Origin: Sinotaia quadrata
Taxonomy: Eukaryota; Mollusca; Gastropoda; Architaenioglossa; Viviparidae
Assembly (NCBI GenBank): GCA_028829895.1
Contig: CM054180.1
Location: forward strand, 98,082,135-98,146,134
DNA: 64,000 nt
Reading direction: 5' to 3'
Both the position numbers and the translations under genes were made by a program. Below the pieces are notes generated by a model, which made no database searches, had not been told where the DNA came from, and saw only the letters and a list, made by a program, of their open reading frames with translations. This document shows, one piece after another, positions 35,240 to 45,085 of the stretch (position 1 is its first letter; each line of letters begins with the position of its first letter).

Positions 35240-35690
35240 TCATTATGACCTGGGTTTCGTTTCTAGATTAAAGGTCGAAGACGAATTGCAGACTGCTCTT
35301 TGTTTACCAGAAAGTCCAACTCAGTTGACAGTGTTTGTACAGTCTCTACTTCTGATCATAGGTCGCAGCGGAAGTAGGATACTCCAACATCAACAGAAAT
35401 CTTAACATAGGAGTAACACACCTACATTTAAAATCGCCCACGACAACGGCAGGAAGAGGCGTCTGTGATGAAAAGCGACGCTTCTCTTGAATCTCTACAA
35501 TACTGGTCACGGTTCGATACGCATTACCACCCCAGTGTAGAAGTTTTTCAACTACAACGATTGTATTCTGTGCAGGTGCTACTAATCCGTTTCGTTCTGG
35601 TTTCCGGCACGCGTGGGATCCAGAAAGTCCCAGCAATGGGAGACAATAAGAAGACAAGTCTGTTTGGACTTATATCGGTAAACGTCGGAA
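35240..35690. other. GC-elevated single-copy island
   Basis: Unique DNA with frames open on both strands (minus 35346-35657, plus 35465-35704). Neither shows a known domain, and their mutual overlap argues against coding. Possible regulatory DNA. Confidence 0.3.
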
Positions 35691-35801
35691 AGAGAAGTCA
35701 GTAATTGTAATATTTTAGTGCGGTTGAAAACAAGTTATACGTCAGAAAGAGAAGTCAGTAATTGTAATATTTTAGTGCGGTTGAAAACAAGTTATACGCG
35801 T
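35691..35801. repeat. Tandem duplication, 57 bp x 2
   Basis: gaaagagaagtcagtaattg and attttagtgcggttgaaaac occur twice without visible differences. Confidence 0.96.
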
Positions 35802-35956
35802 AAATACGAATGCTATGTGGAAACTGGATGAATGCAGCACGAAAAACAGATGTCAGGGTTGTGTAGCTTAATCTGAAGAAATATATACGCGGGGATAAAA
35901 AAGGAAATATTTTGAAAGAAACTCAAGAAAAGTTCTGTCAGAAGATTTATTTCATG

Positions 35957-35959
35957 CTA

Positions 35960-36056
<97 letters not shown>
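35957..36056. repeat. (CTAT)n = (GATA)n microsatellite
   Basis: A 100-bp tetranucleotide run, starting with three ctgt variants and then about 21 ctat units. The other strand reads GATA throughout, a multiplied GATA-factor core. Confidence 0.99.
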
Positions 36057-36204
36057 TTCGAGACGAGCTTCCCAAATAAGTGACGTTTTGCTAGGAGACG
36101 GGCAAGATGTTAATTCTCCATCACTCCGGGTCGCCCGTAGCCTTAGGTTTCTTCAAATCGCACCTTCTGGTTCGCTACACTTGTTAGAAAGAGGAACGAT
36201 AGTT

Positions 36205-36330
36205 AATGTTTATATGTAGCAAAATGACTCACTTAATGTTTATATGTAGCAAAATGACTCACTTAAAATGAGTTCATCACACCGTATCAATCTATCTATA
36301 CTTATGGTATAACTGAACTCATTTTAAGTG
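36205..36330. repeat. Short duplication and 17-bp-arm inverted repeat
   Basis: ttaatgtttatatgtagcaa is doubled with period 30 (36205-36265). From 36260 to 36276, cacttaaaatgagttca pairs perfectly with 36314-36330 across a 37-nt loop. Confidence 0.9.
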
Positions 36331-36539
36331 TTTAATATACAGTAACTGAGTTTTACGAAAACTGATTCTGATCAGGCAGAAGATAAAGCTCGGTCCATCT
36401 GAAGCTAAAGTACCATTCATAGTCCTGATGAAAAATGATTTAGTCCCTGAAAAAAAAAAAACAACTTCTGAACGAGGACTATCTGACTATTGACTAAACT
36501 CCAAGCCCACACCCCATAAACACAGTCCTTAGCGCCCTG
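36331..36539. other. Single-copy non-coding DNA
   Basis: An A-run lies at 36451-36461. Nothing else is seen. Confidence 0.5.
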
Positions 36540-37560
36540 CTCCTACCCGATTCAAAAGTGTTTCCCAGACAACAACGATAAAGGACAACATTACGTTACG
36601 TTAAGTGCCGGGACCAGCAGCCGAGCGCTAATCCGCGTTAAACTAAAGCCCCGAGAAGGGAGGTAATAACTTCCCGCAGTTTTTGCGGCACCGTTCGGTC
36701 GTTTCCGTTTCTTGCCAATAACGGCGGGCAATTTGCCCGGACCCTGGCCGTTCCCAAACTCGCCAGGGCTTTTGAAGCAAATCACGTGACACCAGCGAAA
36801 TGATAATGGATGGCGCATCATTTGCGCTTCGGCTTCCGGTTGTGCGCTCACTGATTAGCGTCAGATGATCTCGCGAGGCTCGTTTTGCAGCCATTACGCA
36901 AAACGCCACCCGAAATTTGTTTATTGACCCCTCAGCTTCCCATTCAGACACTGATATCTTAATTTAAAAAAAAATATCTTCTGTTCTTATTGGTTCGCTT
37001 ACACTGTGTGTCATTTTTTCAACAGCCGAATCTGGAATCCTTGTCTGGGTTTGTCTACCCCTACTCATACACATCCAGTCTAATGCTGATGAAGGAACAT
37101 CAAAATGTTGAGAATTAAATCAAGAACTCTTCTGCTTCAAGTCAAATTCTTATATATATTTTTAAAATTAAAAAACAAAAACAACCATGCTGACAGGGAG
37201 GGATTATTAGTTTAATTACTTTATTGAGAAAAGATTCAATAACCAAACCTCCCGCGTGATCCGGGCTATTACAAGTCTAAAGCTGTTAGCGACTCAAGCG
37301 GTGTCGAGGGATAACTTTTCAATAATCAGCCGTCGACAGTAAATCAATTATGGCGGGCCGTTTGGGAGTTAGTCTCCTGCCAGCAAGGTTTGCCGGGGAG
37401 CAAAAACCGCGGCTCGTTGAACGTTTAGAGTCGGAACTTTGCCACAACTCTGCTGATGGTTCACAACCACTAATCATTTGCTGAACGCGCCCACTGGGGT
37501 CTGCCCATGGCGACATTTGCTTTCGTTTGTTATTGAAGGGAGACAACTAGTTAACATTCC
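36540..37560. promoter_or_regulatory. Large GC-elevated single-copy island 2.4 kb downstream of the LIM exon
   Basis: It contains CGGGCAA-T-TTGCCCG (36725-36739), TCACGTGAC (about 36783-36791), an aaatgat/atcattt inverted pair near 36800-36825, a homeodomain-type CTAATCA near 37471 and a SOX-like TTTGTTATTG near 37526. Minus-strand frames here are on the gene strand but carry no LIM or homeodomain residues and lack splice context. It is a good candidate intronic enhancer. Confidence 0.4.
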
Positions 37561-37839
37561 TCAAGTTATTTCTTTGACGTAACCTTTACGCCTGCTTATA
37601 TCTTTCGCTGATTTCGCAGTCGGGTTCAATTCCCACCCCACCCCCACACACACACACTCACACCGAGTTTTAGTTTTGAGAGAGAAAAATATAGCGCTGT
37701 GGATAACAAAATTATCGAGTAGATGTTTGGTTTGATTTTTCGTGTTTTGCCAGGACAAAAATATTTTTGTATTTTTAACTGCCAAAGGACCTTTATCCTG
37801 CGCGGCCCCTAGCATAAAGAAGCAGAGTTATGATTCCAT
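37561..37839. other. Single-copy non-coding DNA
   Basis: Includes a C/A-rich patch (ccaccccacccccacacaca near 37634). No gene. Confidence 0.5.
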
Positions 37840-37990
37840 CCGAGGAAATAGACTGTGGGCTCATAAGCTAATGAAGCGGTTGAAGATCACCCATAAGTCT
37901 TGAAAAGCATTAGAGTTCAACCGGGGATCAAAACCTTGACCAGTAAGCAGGTGGCTACTGTCCCTACCTTTCTTGGTATTGCCAGTCCGG
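37840..37990 (-). mobile_element. Possible degenerate tRNA-derived SINE
   Basis: The reverse complement contains CACCTGCTTACTGG, then GTCAAGGTTTTGATCCCCGG. The latter resembles a tRNA T-arm B-box (GGTTCGATCCC), and the arrangement resembles a tRNA anticodon-to-T-arm segment. No second copy was found in the window, so the call is weak. Confidence 0.28.
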
Positions 37991-38079
37991 TTTGCATCGA
38001 TTCCGTACTTTTATGGCCTAAATCATTTAGGTAAAAGTCACGTTAAGTACCATGAGAAGTTATGCCGCTTTTAATAAAA

Positions 38080-38380
38080 GTCACGATTTAAATTACGTTG
38101 AGGTTACCACAGTTCGAGGACTAAGTGTAAGATTTAAATTACGTGTGAGGTTACCACAGTCCGAAGTATAAGTGTGAGATTTAAGTTACGTGTGAGGTTA
38201 CCACAGTCCGAAGTAAAAGTGTGAGATTTAAGTTACGTGTGAGGTTACCACAGTCCGAAGTATAAGTGTGAGATTTAAGTTACGTGTGAGGTTACCACAG
38301 TCCGAAGTATAAGTGTGAGATTTAAGTTACGTGTGAGGTTACCACAGTCCGAGGAATAAGTGTAAGATTTAAATGTTACT
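38080..38380. repeat. Minisatellite, 47 bp x about 6
   Basis: ttacgtgtgaggttaccaca followed by gtccgaagtataagtgtgag recurs about six times with few changes. The edge units are more diverged. Confidence 0.95.
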
Positions 38381-38599
38381 GATTTATTCTTTCTTAACGT
38401 CCACCTCCTATGTTCGTTGATCTCTCGGGCGGGCCTTTATCAGTCAAGAAAACTTTGAAGGTGATAATACAGAGAAATAATGTATTTTCTCCCAAGCAGT
38501 CGTCCCAACTCATCTCCATAGCTTTTATTCACGCATGTTTCTTAAACCGTCAGTGTTCAAGCAAATACAGCACGAGTAAATCTTTGACGAAAAACGAAA
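38381..38599. other. Single-copy non-coding DNA
   Basis: Nothing recognised. Confidence 0.5.
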
Positions 38600-38690
38600 C
38601 AATATTCCAAATGACATAATGAACAAGTTGACAAATGACATAATAAACAAGTTGACAAATGACATAATGAACAAGTTGACAAAAGTCCGA
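38600..38690. repeat. Tandem repeat, 24 bp x about 3.5
   Basis: aaatgacataatgaacaagt tgac recurs at 24-bp spacing. Confidence 0.95.
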
Positions 38691-38735
38691 TTATAAGTAA
38701 CAACAATATGACTTACGATGGCAAGAATGCCGATA

Positions 38736-39660
38736 ACAAGACAAGACAGCTTAAGATAAGAATTCCTGTTTATAAAAACGACACTTAATATGACAAGACA
38801 GCTTAAGATAAGAATTCCTGTTTTTAAAAAACGACACTTAATATGACAAGACAGCTTAAGATAAGAATTCCTGTTTTTAAAAAATGACACTTAAGATGAC
38901 AAGACAACTTAAGATAAGAATTCCTGTTTTTAAAAAACAACATTTAAGATGACAAGACAGCTTAAAATAAGAATTCCTGTTTTAAAAAAATGAAATTTAA
39001 GATGACAAGACAGCTTAAAATAAGAATCCCTGCTTTTAAAAAACGACATTTAAGATGACAAGACAGCTTAAAATAAGAATTCCTGTTTATAAAGAAACCG
39101 CAACAACATTTAAGATGACAAGAGTCTGGTAAGTTGACAGCTTAAGCTAAGAGTTCCGGTTTAAAGAAAACAACATTTAAGATGACAAAAGCCTGGTAAC
39201 AAGACAACAAGACAGCTTACGATAAGAATTCCGGTTAAAAAAACAACAACAAAATTTAAGATGACAAGAGTCTGGTAAGAAGACAACAAAACACATTTCA
39301 AGAAAAGAATTCCGGTAAAATAACAACAGCTAAATTTAAAATGACAAGAGTCTTGTAACAAAATGGTTTCAAATAAAAATTCCTGTTTTTAAGAAATAAC
39401 CAGATTTAAAATAAGAGTCCGGTAAAATAACAACAGCTAAATTTAAAATGACAAGAGTCTTGTAACAAAATGGTTGCAAATAAAAATTCCTGTTTTTAAG
39501 AAATAACCAGATTTAAAATAAGAGTCCGGTAAAAGACAGCTTAAGATAAGAATTCTGTTAATTTGATGGTTTAAAATAAGAATTCCGGTAAAAAGAAAAC
39601 AAAATTTAAGATGACAGGTGTCCGGTAACAAGACAAAACAGCAAGTGTTGAAAAGTAATC
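38736..39660. repeat. Large degenerate minisatellite, about 52-60 bp x about 16
   Basis: gacaagacagcttaagataa followed by gaattcctgtttttaaaaaa recurs across 0.9 kb, ending about 310 bp from the LIM exon. A higher-order doubling of about 110 bp is seen at 39360-39535. Early units carry AGATAAG, a GATA-factor site; later units read aaaataag. Confidence 0.95.
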
Positions 39661-39888
39661 TATACACAAAAATGACAACATCTAATAAAGGTTACAAGAA
39701 TAGTGAATAGTGTTCACTGACATACAGGTAATGCGGTCATTAAAAGCCGGAAGTAAGCAGATCTGTAAATAAAGTGGTGTTAGTGTGTGTGTGTGAGGGT
39801 GTGACTGCAGAGGGTTGGTTGAAAAACTGGAATAAAACCAGCATAACAAACTGCAGAACACCACATACCCATATACTAGCATGCTGTC
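39661..39888. other. Intronic spacer next to LIM exon
   Basis: Unique, with a short gtgtgtgtgt run near 39783. No feature. Confidence 0.5.
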
Positions 39889-39930
39889 ATCACCACCACC
39901 ACCACCACCACCACCACCACCACCACCACT
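39889..39930. repeat. (ACC)n run, (GGT)n on the gene strand
   Basis: About 13 uninterrupted ACC triplets start 44 bp inside the intron after the LIM exon donor site. In the transcript this is a GGU/UGG repeat close to a 5' splice site. G-rich intronic runs of this sort can influence splicing, which here is only an inference. Confidence 0.97.
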
Positions 39931-39973
39931 GAAATAAATGTCAGAAATAAGAAGCTGTTTAAAATTATCTTAC

Positions 39974-40169
39974 TTGTCGTAGTCTGCTTTGCAGTATAAC
40001 TTCCGGTCTCTGGCAAAGCAGGAGCCCACCAGGGGCTTGTGACACAGGGCACACTGCAGACACACCTCGTGCCAGGAGTTGTCCATGACCCGTAACAGGT
40101 AGCGGTCTTCAATGGGGCACTGGCACCCCGCACACAGCTCTTTCACACTGGTCTGAGTCGGCATGATAC
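39974..40169 (-). CDS. Lmx1-like: Exon encoding the first LIM domain of an Lmx1-type LIM-homeodomain factor
   Basis: LIM-homeodomain factors are nuclear; their LIM domains bind cofactors such as Ldb/CLIM, and Lmx1 members specify neurons and limb or other dorsal tissue in known animals. Counting from the first Met (40164), the zinc ligands are C11, C14, H32, C35 for the first finger and C38, C41, C58, D61 for the second. The words [16 protein letters not shown] and [11 protein letters not shown] fit Lmx1 and not Lhx1 or Islet. The exon is 196 bp. It begins after a TTGACTTGCAG acceptor with two bases of a split codon, then Ile-Met, and ends at AA|GTAAGA, splitting the Lys codon (phase 2). A TGA lies in frame four codons before the Ile codon if the intron is read through, so the Met could be the start if this were a first exon; the acceptor argues for an upstream exon. 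The partner LIM2 and homeodomain exons are outside the window. Confidence 0.93.
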
Positions 40170-40325
40170 CTGCAAGTCAAATGGTATTGTGCACTTCAAT
40201 TCCAGAATTCTGAGTTTGGTGCGCGTATGTGGACAGTTATGTGACCGTCAGTTCATGTCAATGTGCTTAAATCGATTGTGCATATGTACAGATTTTATTG
40301 CAGTGTCCGTGCATGTGATCAGGCA

Positions 40326-40327
<2 letters not shown>
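40170..40327. other. Upstream intron or 5' flank next to the LIM exon
   Basis: On the gene strand the approach to the acceptor is only weakly pyrimidine-rich. No feature beyond the splice site is seen. Confidence 0.5.
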
Positions 40328-40391
<64 letters not shown>

Positions 40392-40392
40392 A
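40328..40392. repeat. Compound (GT)n(GA)n microsatellite
   Basis: A GT run to about 40374 then GA to 40391, starting 159 bp upstream of the LIM exon in gene orientation. Confidence 0.98.
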
Positions 40393-40610
40393 TTGTACGA
40401 ATGCGATTGGTTGTTATTTGACCTGACGTGGTTTAATTATTCTCTTCCAATTGCACTGATTTTCAAGACGTGAACAAGATTCTTCGATGACATTTATGTT
40501 CTTTGGGGGTGGGGTATAATGCATAAGGGGTAGGTAGACGGAAGGTCTAAGTGAGGCATATTTTGTGTTATTTGCTCTTTCCACTACCAAATAATCTTAG
40601 CATGCGTTAC
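40393..40610. other. Single-copy non-coding DNA
   Basis: Nothing recognised. Confidence 0.5.
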
Positions 40611-40690
40611 TGTAGCACACGGGACGCTATTTATCGCCCTATCCCACAAAAGAGTCACTAAATCCGCTACAATCAATTCTATGTATATGC
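40611..40690 (-). mobile_element. SINE-like segment (same family as 21190)
   Basis: The reverse complement reads TGACTCTTTTGTGGGATAGG, then GCGATAAATAGCGTCCC and GTGTGCTACAG. It aligns with the distal part of the 21190-21350 element and with 55030-55095. The tRNA-like head is not seen. Confidence 0.5.
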
Positions 40691-40735
40691 GCGTGAGCGC
40701 GCGTAAATTATGCGTCTCGGTATATCGATCCGTTC

Positions 40736-41022
40736 GTGTTTAAGTTCTTGCTATTAGGATACTTGTTTATATATTTCTGAGCGTGTTTAAGTTCTTGCTA
40801 TTAGGATACTTGTTTATATATTTCTGAGCGTGTTTAAGTTCTTGCTATTAGGATACTTGTTTATATATTCCTGGGCGTGTTTAAGTTCTTGCTATTGGGA
40901 TACTTGTTTATATATTCCTGGGCGTGTTTAAGTTCTTGCTATTAGGATACTTGTTTATATATTCCTGGGCGTGTTTAAGTTCTTGCTATTAGGATACTTG
41001 TTTATATATTTCTGAGAGTGCC
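40736..41022. repeat. Minisatellite, 47 bp x 6
   Basis: gtgtttaagttcttgctatt begins units at 40736, 40783 and every 47 bp after that. Units are nearly identical (tctgagc or cctgggc endings). Confidence 0.97.
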
Positions 41023-42185
41023 AATACAAAAGCCAGGTTGTACGCAGGTCTATCTCTACAGGTAACTGAGCGTGTCAGTGTATGTTTGATATTACATATG
41101 CTGATATCTTGACATATGTACAGATAATTTGAGTGTATTCAATTTTATTGGATCTGTAGCACATCTACCAGTGTGCGCGCGAATACGTGTTTGTATGATA
41201 CATATGGGGTGGGGTGCGGGTGGATGGGAGTGGGTGGTCGCATAATTATATTCTTTTTTCTCAATATATTAAATAAAGTGACTAGTATTATTACTTTTAT
41301 TACTGAGAGCAAAGTAGTATAAATACAAACCCATTGGAGTGTGTGTGTGCGTGAATACCAATTTGAATTTTCTTTATTAAAAAATGACAAGTAAAATCTG
41401 TCCGAAGCGGGAAATATAATACTAAAGTTGAAATTAACTAGATAGCAAGATGAATATTCTAAGATCACGATCAGTTTTTTGTCTGTTACAACAACTACTT
41501 ACAACAACTATCCCTTAACAATGCCTTGTCATTCTATTGTTTCCATGGTAATCGCATACTTCAAGAGAAATCTGTGGGTCAAATTCAGGTTTTAAACTGC
41601 ATCTCAAGATTTCATGGTTCAAAGATCTTATCGTATGCACATGTTCGCCAACAAGGACAGGACAGAAAGTCGCATTATTAAAAAAAAAAAATATGACCGC
41701 GCCCATTATATCCCAACTGCACTGCCTCGCCACATGGCCTGCAAGCCGAGTTGGGTTACTGAGTCTTTACTTTGTTATTGTGTGGTGAAGTACAGGTGAT
41801 TACGTTTACACACACAGTGAGTACAGGTATCTCTTTTGTGTATGTGTGCGTGTGTGTGTGTGTAGAAACAGACCACTTGGACCAATGAAACCTTCAGAAG
41901 AAGGTCAGTGGGAAGGGCAACGCGCACCCAGCAGCCCATTTGAAGTTTCTTTGGACGGAGTCGAGGACCGTAGATGATCAAATATTTTGTTATGATTCAT
42001 CAAGCGCACAATCGTGATTTTTTTATGTGAGGGGTAATCCCTACTTTTCTTATTTTTTTTTTTGTGGCTGGTATTGTTACGGTTGTTGCTGTTGGTTTGC
42101 TGCGGTGCCACTTAACGGTCTAATTTCTAACATTTACTCGAGTTCAGGGAGCCTCCATGATATTGTCGACAAGGACGAACGGTAC
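41023..42185. other. Single-copy non-coding DNA
   Basis: AT-rich, with a G-rich patch near 41210-41240, an A-run near 41680 and a GT run near 41847-41862. A GC-moderate part is at 41700-41960. No gene. Confidence 0.45.
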
Positions 42186-42189
42186 ACTC

Positions 42190-43150
42190 GCATAAACAGG
42201 AAACAATCACAATATAATACAGGTACAAAAAACAACAATCACAATATAATACAGGTACAAAAAACAACAATCACAATATAATACAGGTACAAAAAACAAC
42301 AATCACAATATAATACAGGTAGGTACAAAAACAACAATCACAATATAATACAGGTACAAAAAACAACAATCACAATATAATACAGGTACAAAAAACAACA
42401 ATCACAATATAATACAGGTACAAAAAACAACAATCACAATATAATACAGGTACAAAAAACAACAATCACAATATAATACAGGTACAAAAAACAACAATCA
42501 CAATATAATACAGGTACAAAAAACAACAATCAAACACAATCACAATATAATACAGGTAGGTACAAAAAACAACAATCAAACACAATCACAATATAATACA
42601 GGTACAAAAAACAACAATCACAATATAATACAGGTACAAAAAACAACAATCAAACACAATCACAATATAATACAGGTACAAAAAACAACAATCAAACACA
42701 ATCACAATATAATACAGGTAGGTACAAAAAACAACAATCGAACACAATCACAATATAATACAGGTACAAAAAACAACAATCCAACACAATCACAATATAA
42801 TACAGGTAGGTACAAAAAACAACAATCAAACACAATCACAATATAATACAGGTAGGTACAAAAAACAACAATCGAACACAATCACAATATAATACAGGTA
42901 CAAAAAACAACAATCAAACACAATCACAATATAATACAGGTAGGTACAAAAAACAACAATCGAACACAATCACGATATAATACAGGTACAAAAAACAACA
43001 ATCAAACACAATCACAATATAATACAGGTACAAAAAACAACAATCAAACACAATCACAATATAATACAGGTACAAAAAACAACAATCAAACACAATCACA
43101 ATATAATACAGATACAAAAAACAACAATCGAACACAATCACAATAAAACA
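42190..43150. repeat. Large composite minisatellite, 32-bp core x about 26
   Basis: The core caatcacaatataatacagg plus tacaaaaaacaa is repeated for about 0.95 kb. Two optional insertions (ggta, giving caggtaggtac, and aaacacaatcac or gaacacaatcac) create longer unit types that are mixed along the array. The minus strand stays open for part of it as a repeat artefact. Confidence 0.97.
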
Positions 43151-43534
43151 TGGGCACAAGGAACAAACCAATGACAAGAAATGTAACAAAAAGCAAGTCA
43201 ACTATTGTGAAATAAGTGAAAAACAAACAAAATCGTTAGCAAACTAACTGACGAACACAGTCGGTTGAAATAAAAAATCAACAACATAAAAAAAATGGAA
43301 AAAATACAATAAAACAGCAACACAGTAAGCCTAATAAACAAACCGAAAGAGATAGTGCAGTGTCATAAAATCTTACAATAAGAGGGGGGGGGGAGAGAGA
43401 GAGTGGGAGAGAGGAACACCTGTGACTACAAATGATATTCTATATTGTTTTTCCGTCCGATAAGCATCAGATAAGTTATACAATGCTGTCACTCTCAGGG
43501 TAGGATGCTCAGTTTGCCAAACCCTCTTCTATTC
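43151..43534. other. AT-rich spacer
   Basis: A G-run (ggggggggg) lies near 43383, followed by gagagagag. No gene. Confidence 0.5.
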
Positions 43535-43620
43535 CATCGTTTGCCTTACCACCCCCATCGTTTGCCTTACCACCCCCATCGTTTGCCTTACCACCCCCAT
43601 CGTTTGCCTTACCACCCACA
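43535..43620. repeat. Tandem repeat, 21 bp x 4
   Basis: catcgtttgccttaccaccc recurs every 21 bp. The multiple-of-three unit keeps frames open on both strands; these are not genes. Confidence 0.97.
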
Positions 43621-43929
43621 CGCGCACTGTCACACGTGCTGTTTCTCGACATCAGCCTGCCATCGTGCGATTGCCGATCATGTGAGTGATTTATCAAATT
43701 CTTTTCAAACTGACAATTTTCCTTTTTTGTTACCACACTGTATTTGTTAACAGCCTGACAATGAGTATCATTTGTTAGTGTCTATTGTAGCCGCTGTACA
43801 AAGATGTTCTTTACATGGAGTGCTAACCGAAGGCCATTTTGATGTTAGACATTAACCCCTTCCCCTCTTGATATAAGAAAGAATTTATTATCAGTCCTTG
43901 GGAAATGGTTAACCAATTCTAGATAATTA
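43621..43929. other. Single-copy non-coding DNA
   Basis: Nothing recognised. Confidence 0.5.
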
Positions 43930-44290
43930 CATTTTAATCCACTCAAATTCATACTAAACCAATCCACTTCACGCCAAGTCAGTCCACTGTAATCCATACT
44001 AAGCCAATCCACTGAGGATAGCACACGACATAGTATCTTACAGAATACCTAGTTAACCACTTTACAGTATAGGTATTTAAATCAGTTGAAAGCATACTTA
44101 GTTAACCCACTTTACAGCATATATTATTAACCTTCTTTACAGCAAAACCAGTTAACCCACTTTTACAACGTATATAGTTAACCACTTTACAGCAAAGCCA
44201 GTTAAACCACTTTACCTAACTAACCCACTCACAGCTTACCTAACTAACCCACTTACAGCTTACCTAACTAACCCACTTTACACTTTTGTA
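43930..44290. repeat. Degenerate short-unit repeats
   Basis: ttaacccactttacagca variants recur at 20-35 bp spacing from about 44050, after a weaker ccaatccact motif repeat (43960-44010). Tidier copies (cttacctaactaacccac) appear at the right end. Confidence 0.8.
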
Positions 44291-44299
44291 TTTTGTCTG

Positions 44300-44530
44300 A
44301 TTTCTCTGTAGTGTATATGTCTTCTCTTTGGTGCATTTCTGACTTCTCTTTGGTGCATGTCTGATTTCGCTGTTGACTTCTCTTTGGTGCATGTCTGATT
44401 TCGCTGTTGACTTTTCTGTGGTGCATGTCTGACTTTGCTCTTGACTTCTCTGTGTTGCGTGTCTGACTTTGCTGTTGACTTCTCTGTGGTGCACGCCTGA
44501 CTTCTATATGGTGCACGCCTGACTTCGCTA
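44300..44530. repeat. Minisatellite, about 34 bp x 6-7
   Basis: gacttctctttggtgcatgt followed by ctgatttcgctgtt recurs with shortened units. Three minus-strand frames stay open through it; they are repeat artefacts. Confidence 0.92.
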
Positions 44531-44837
44531 TTGACATGTAGTGAATGTCTTGCTTGGATACAAAGAGTTCCTCGCATCTTTTCGGAAGGTGCAGAAATAA
44601 GCTCCCCTTAATTGATCTTAATGGCTCGAACGTGTAGAAATATTTACAGCTATATAATACATTCAAGCGCTTAAATAGGGGCTTGCTTGCTTGCGGAATA
44701 AAACCTCAGACTAAGAATTAAATAAACACTTTGTTTTTAGACGGCGGAATGGCTCAGCAGTAGAAAATGTTCCAATCCTCAAGCCTTAACACTTTGACAT
44801 TTATAAACATGGGGTATTGCACAGAGAGTTAACGAAC
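44531..44837. other. Single-copy non-coding DNA
   Basis: A short tRNA-like pair of motifs at 44750-44780 was considered and not called. Nothing else. Confidence 0.45.
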
Positions 44838-45085
44838 ATTTTCCTAAACATTTTATGCTCTGGAACGAGACTCGACGCGTGTGATTTAAAACATAACATT
44901 TTCTTCAACATTTTACGCTCTGGAACGAGACTCGACGCGTGTGATTTAAAACAACATTTTCCTCAACATTTTACGCTCTGGAACGAGACTCGACTCGACT
45001 CGACGCGTGCGATTTAAAACATAACATTTTCTTCAACATTTTACGCTCTGGAACGGGACTCGACGCGTGTGATTTCAAACAGACG
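44838..45085. repeat. Minisatellite, about 60 bp x 4
   Basis: acattttacgctctggaacg followed by agactcgacgcgtgtgattt recurs four times. One unit has an internal ctcga expansion. Confidence 0.95.

Noticed and set aside
1..39973. LIM2 or homeodomain exon downstream of the LIM1 exon
   Set aside because: Gene-strand open frames were checked for Cys-X2-Cys/His patterns and for homeodomain WFQNRR-type residues; none was found, though a short exon could be missed by eye.
42190..43150. CRISPR array
   Set aside because: Repeats are directly adjacent with no unique spacers, and the setting is eukaryotic; it is a minisatellite.
44741..44790. tRNA-like A-box (TGGCTCAGCAGTAG) and B-box (GTTCCAATCC)
   Set aside because: The two boxes are only about 19 bp apart, too close for a tRNA, and no second copy was seen.
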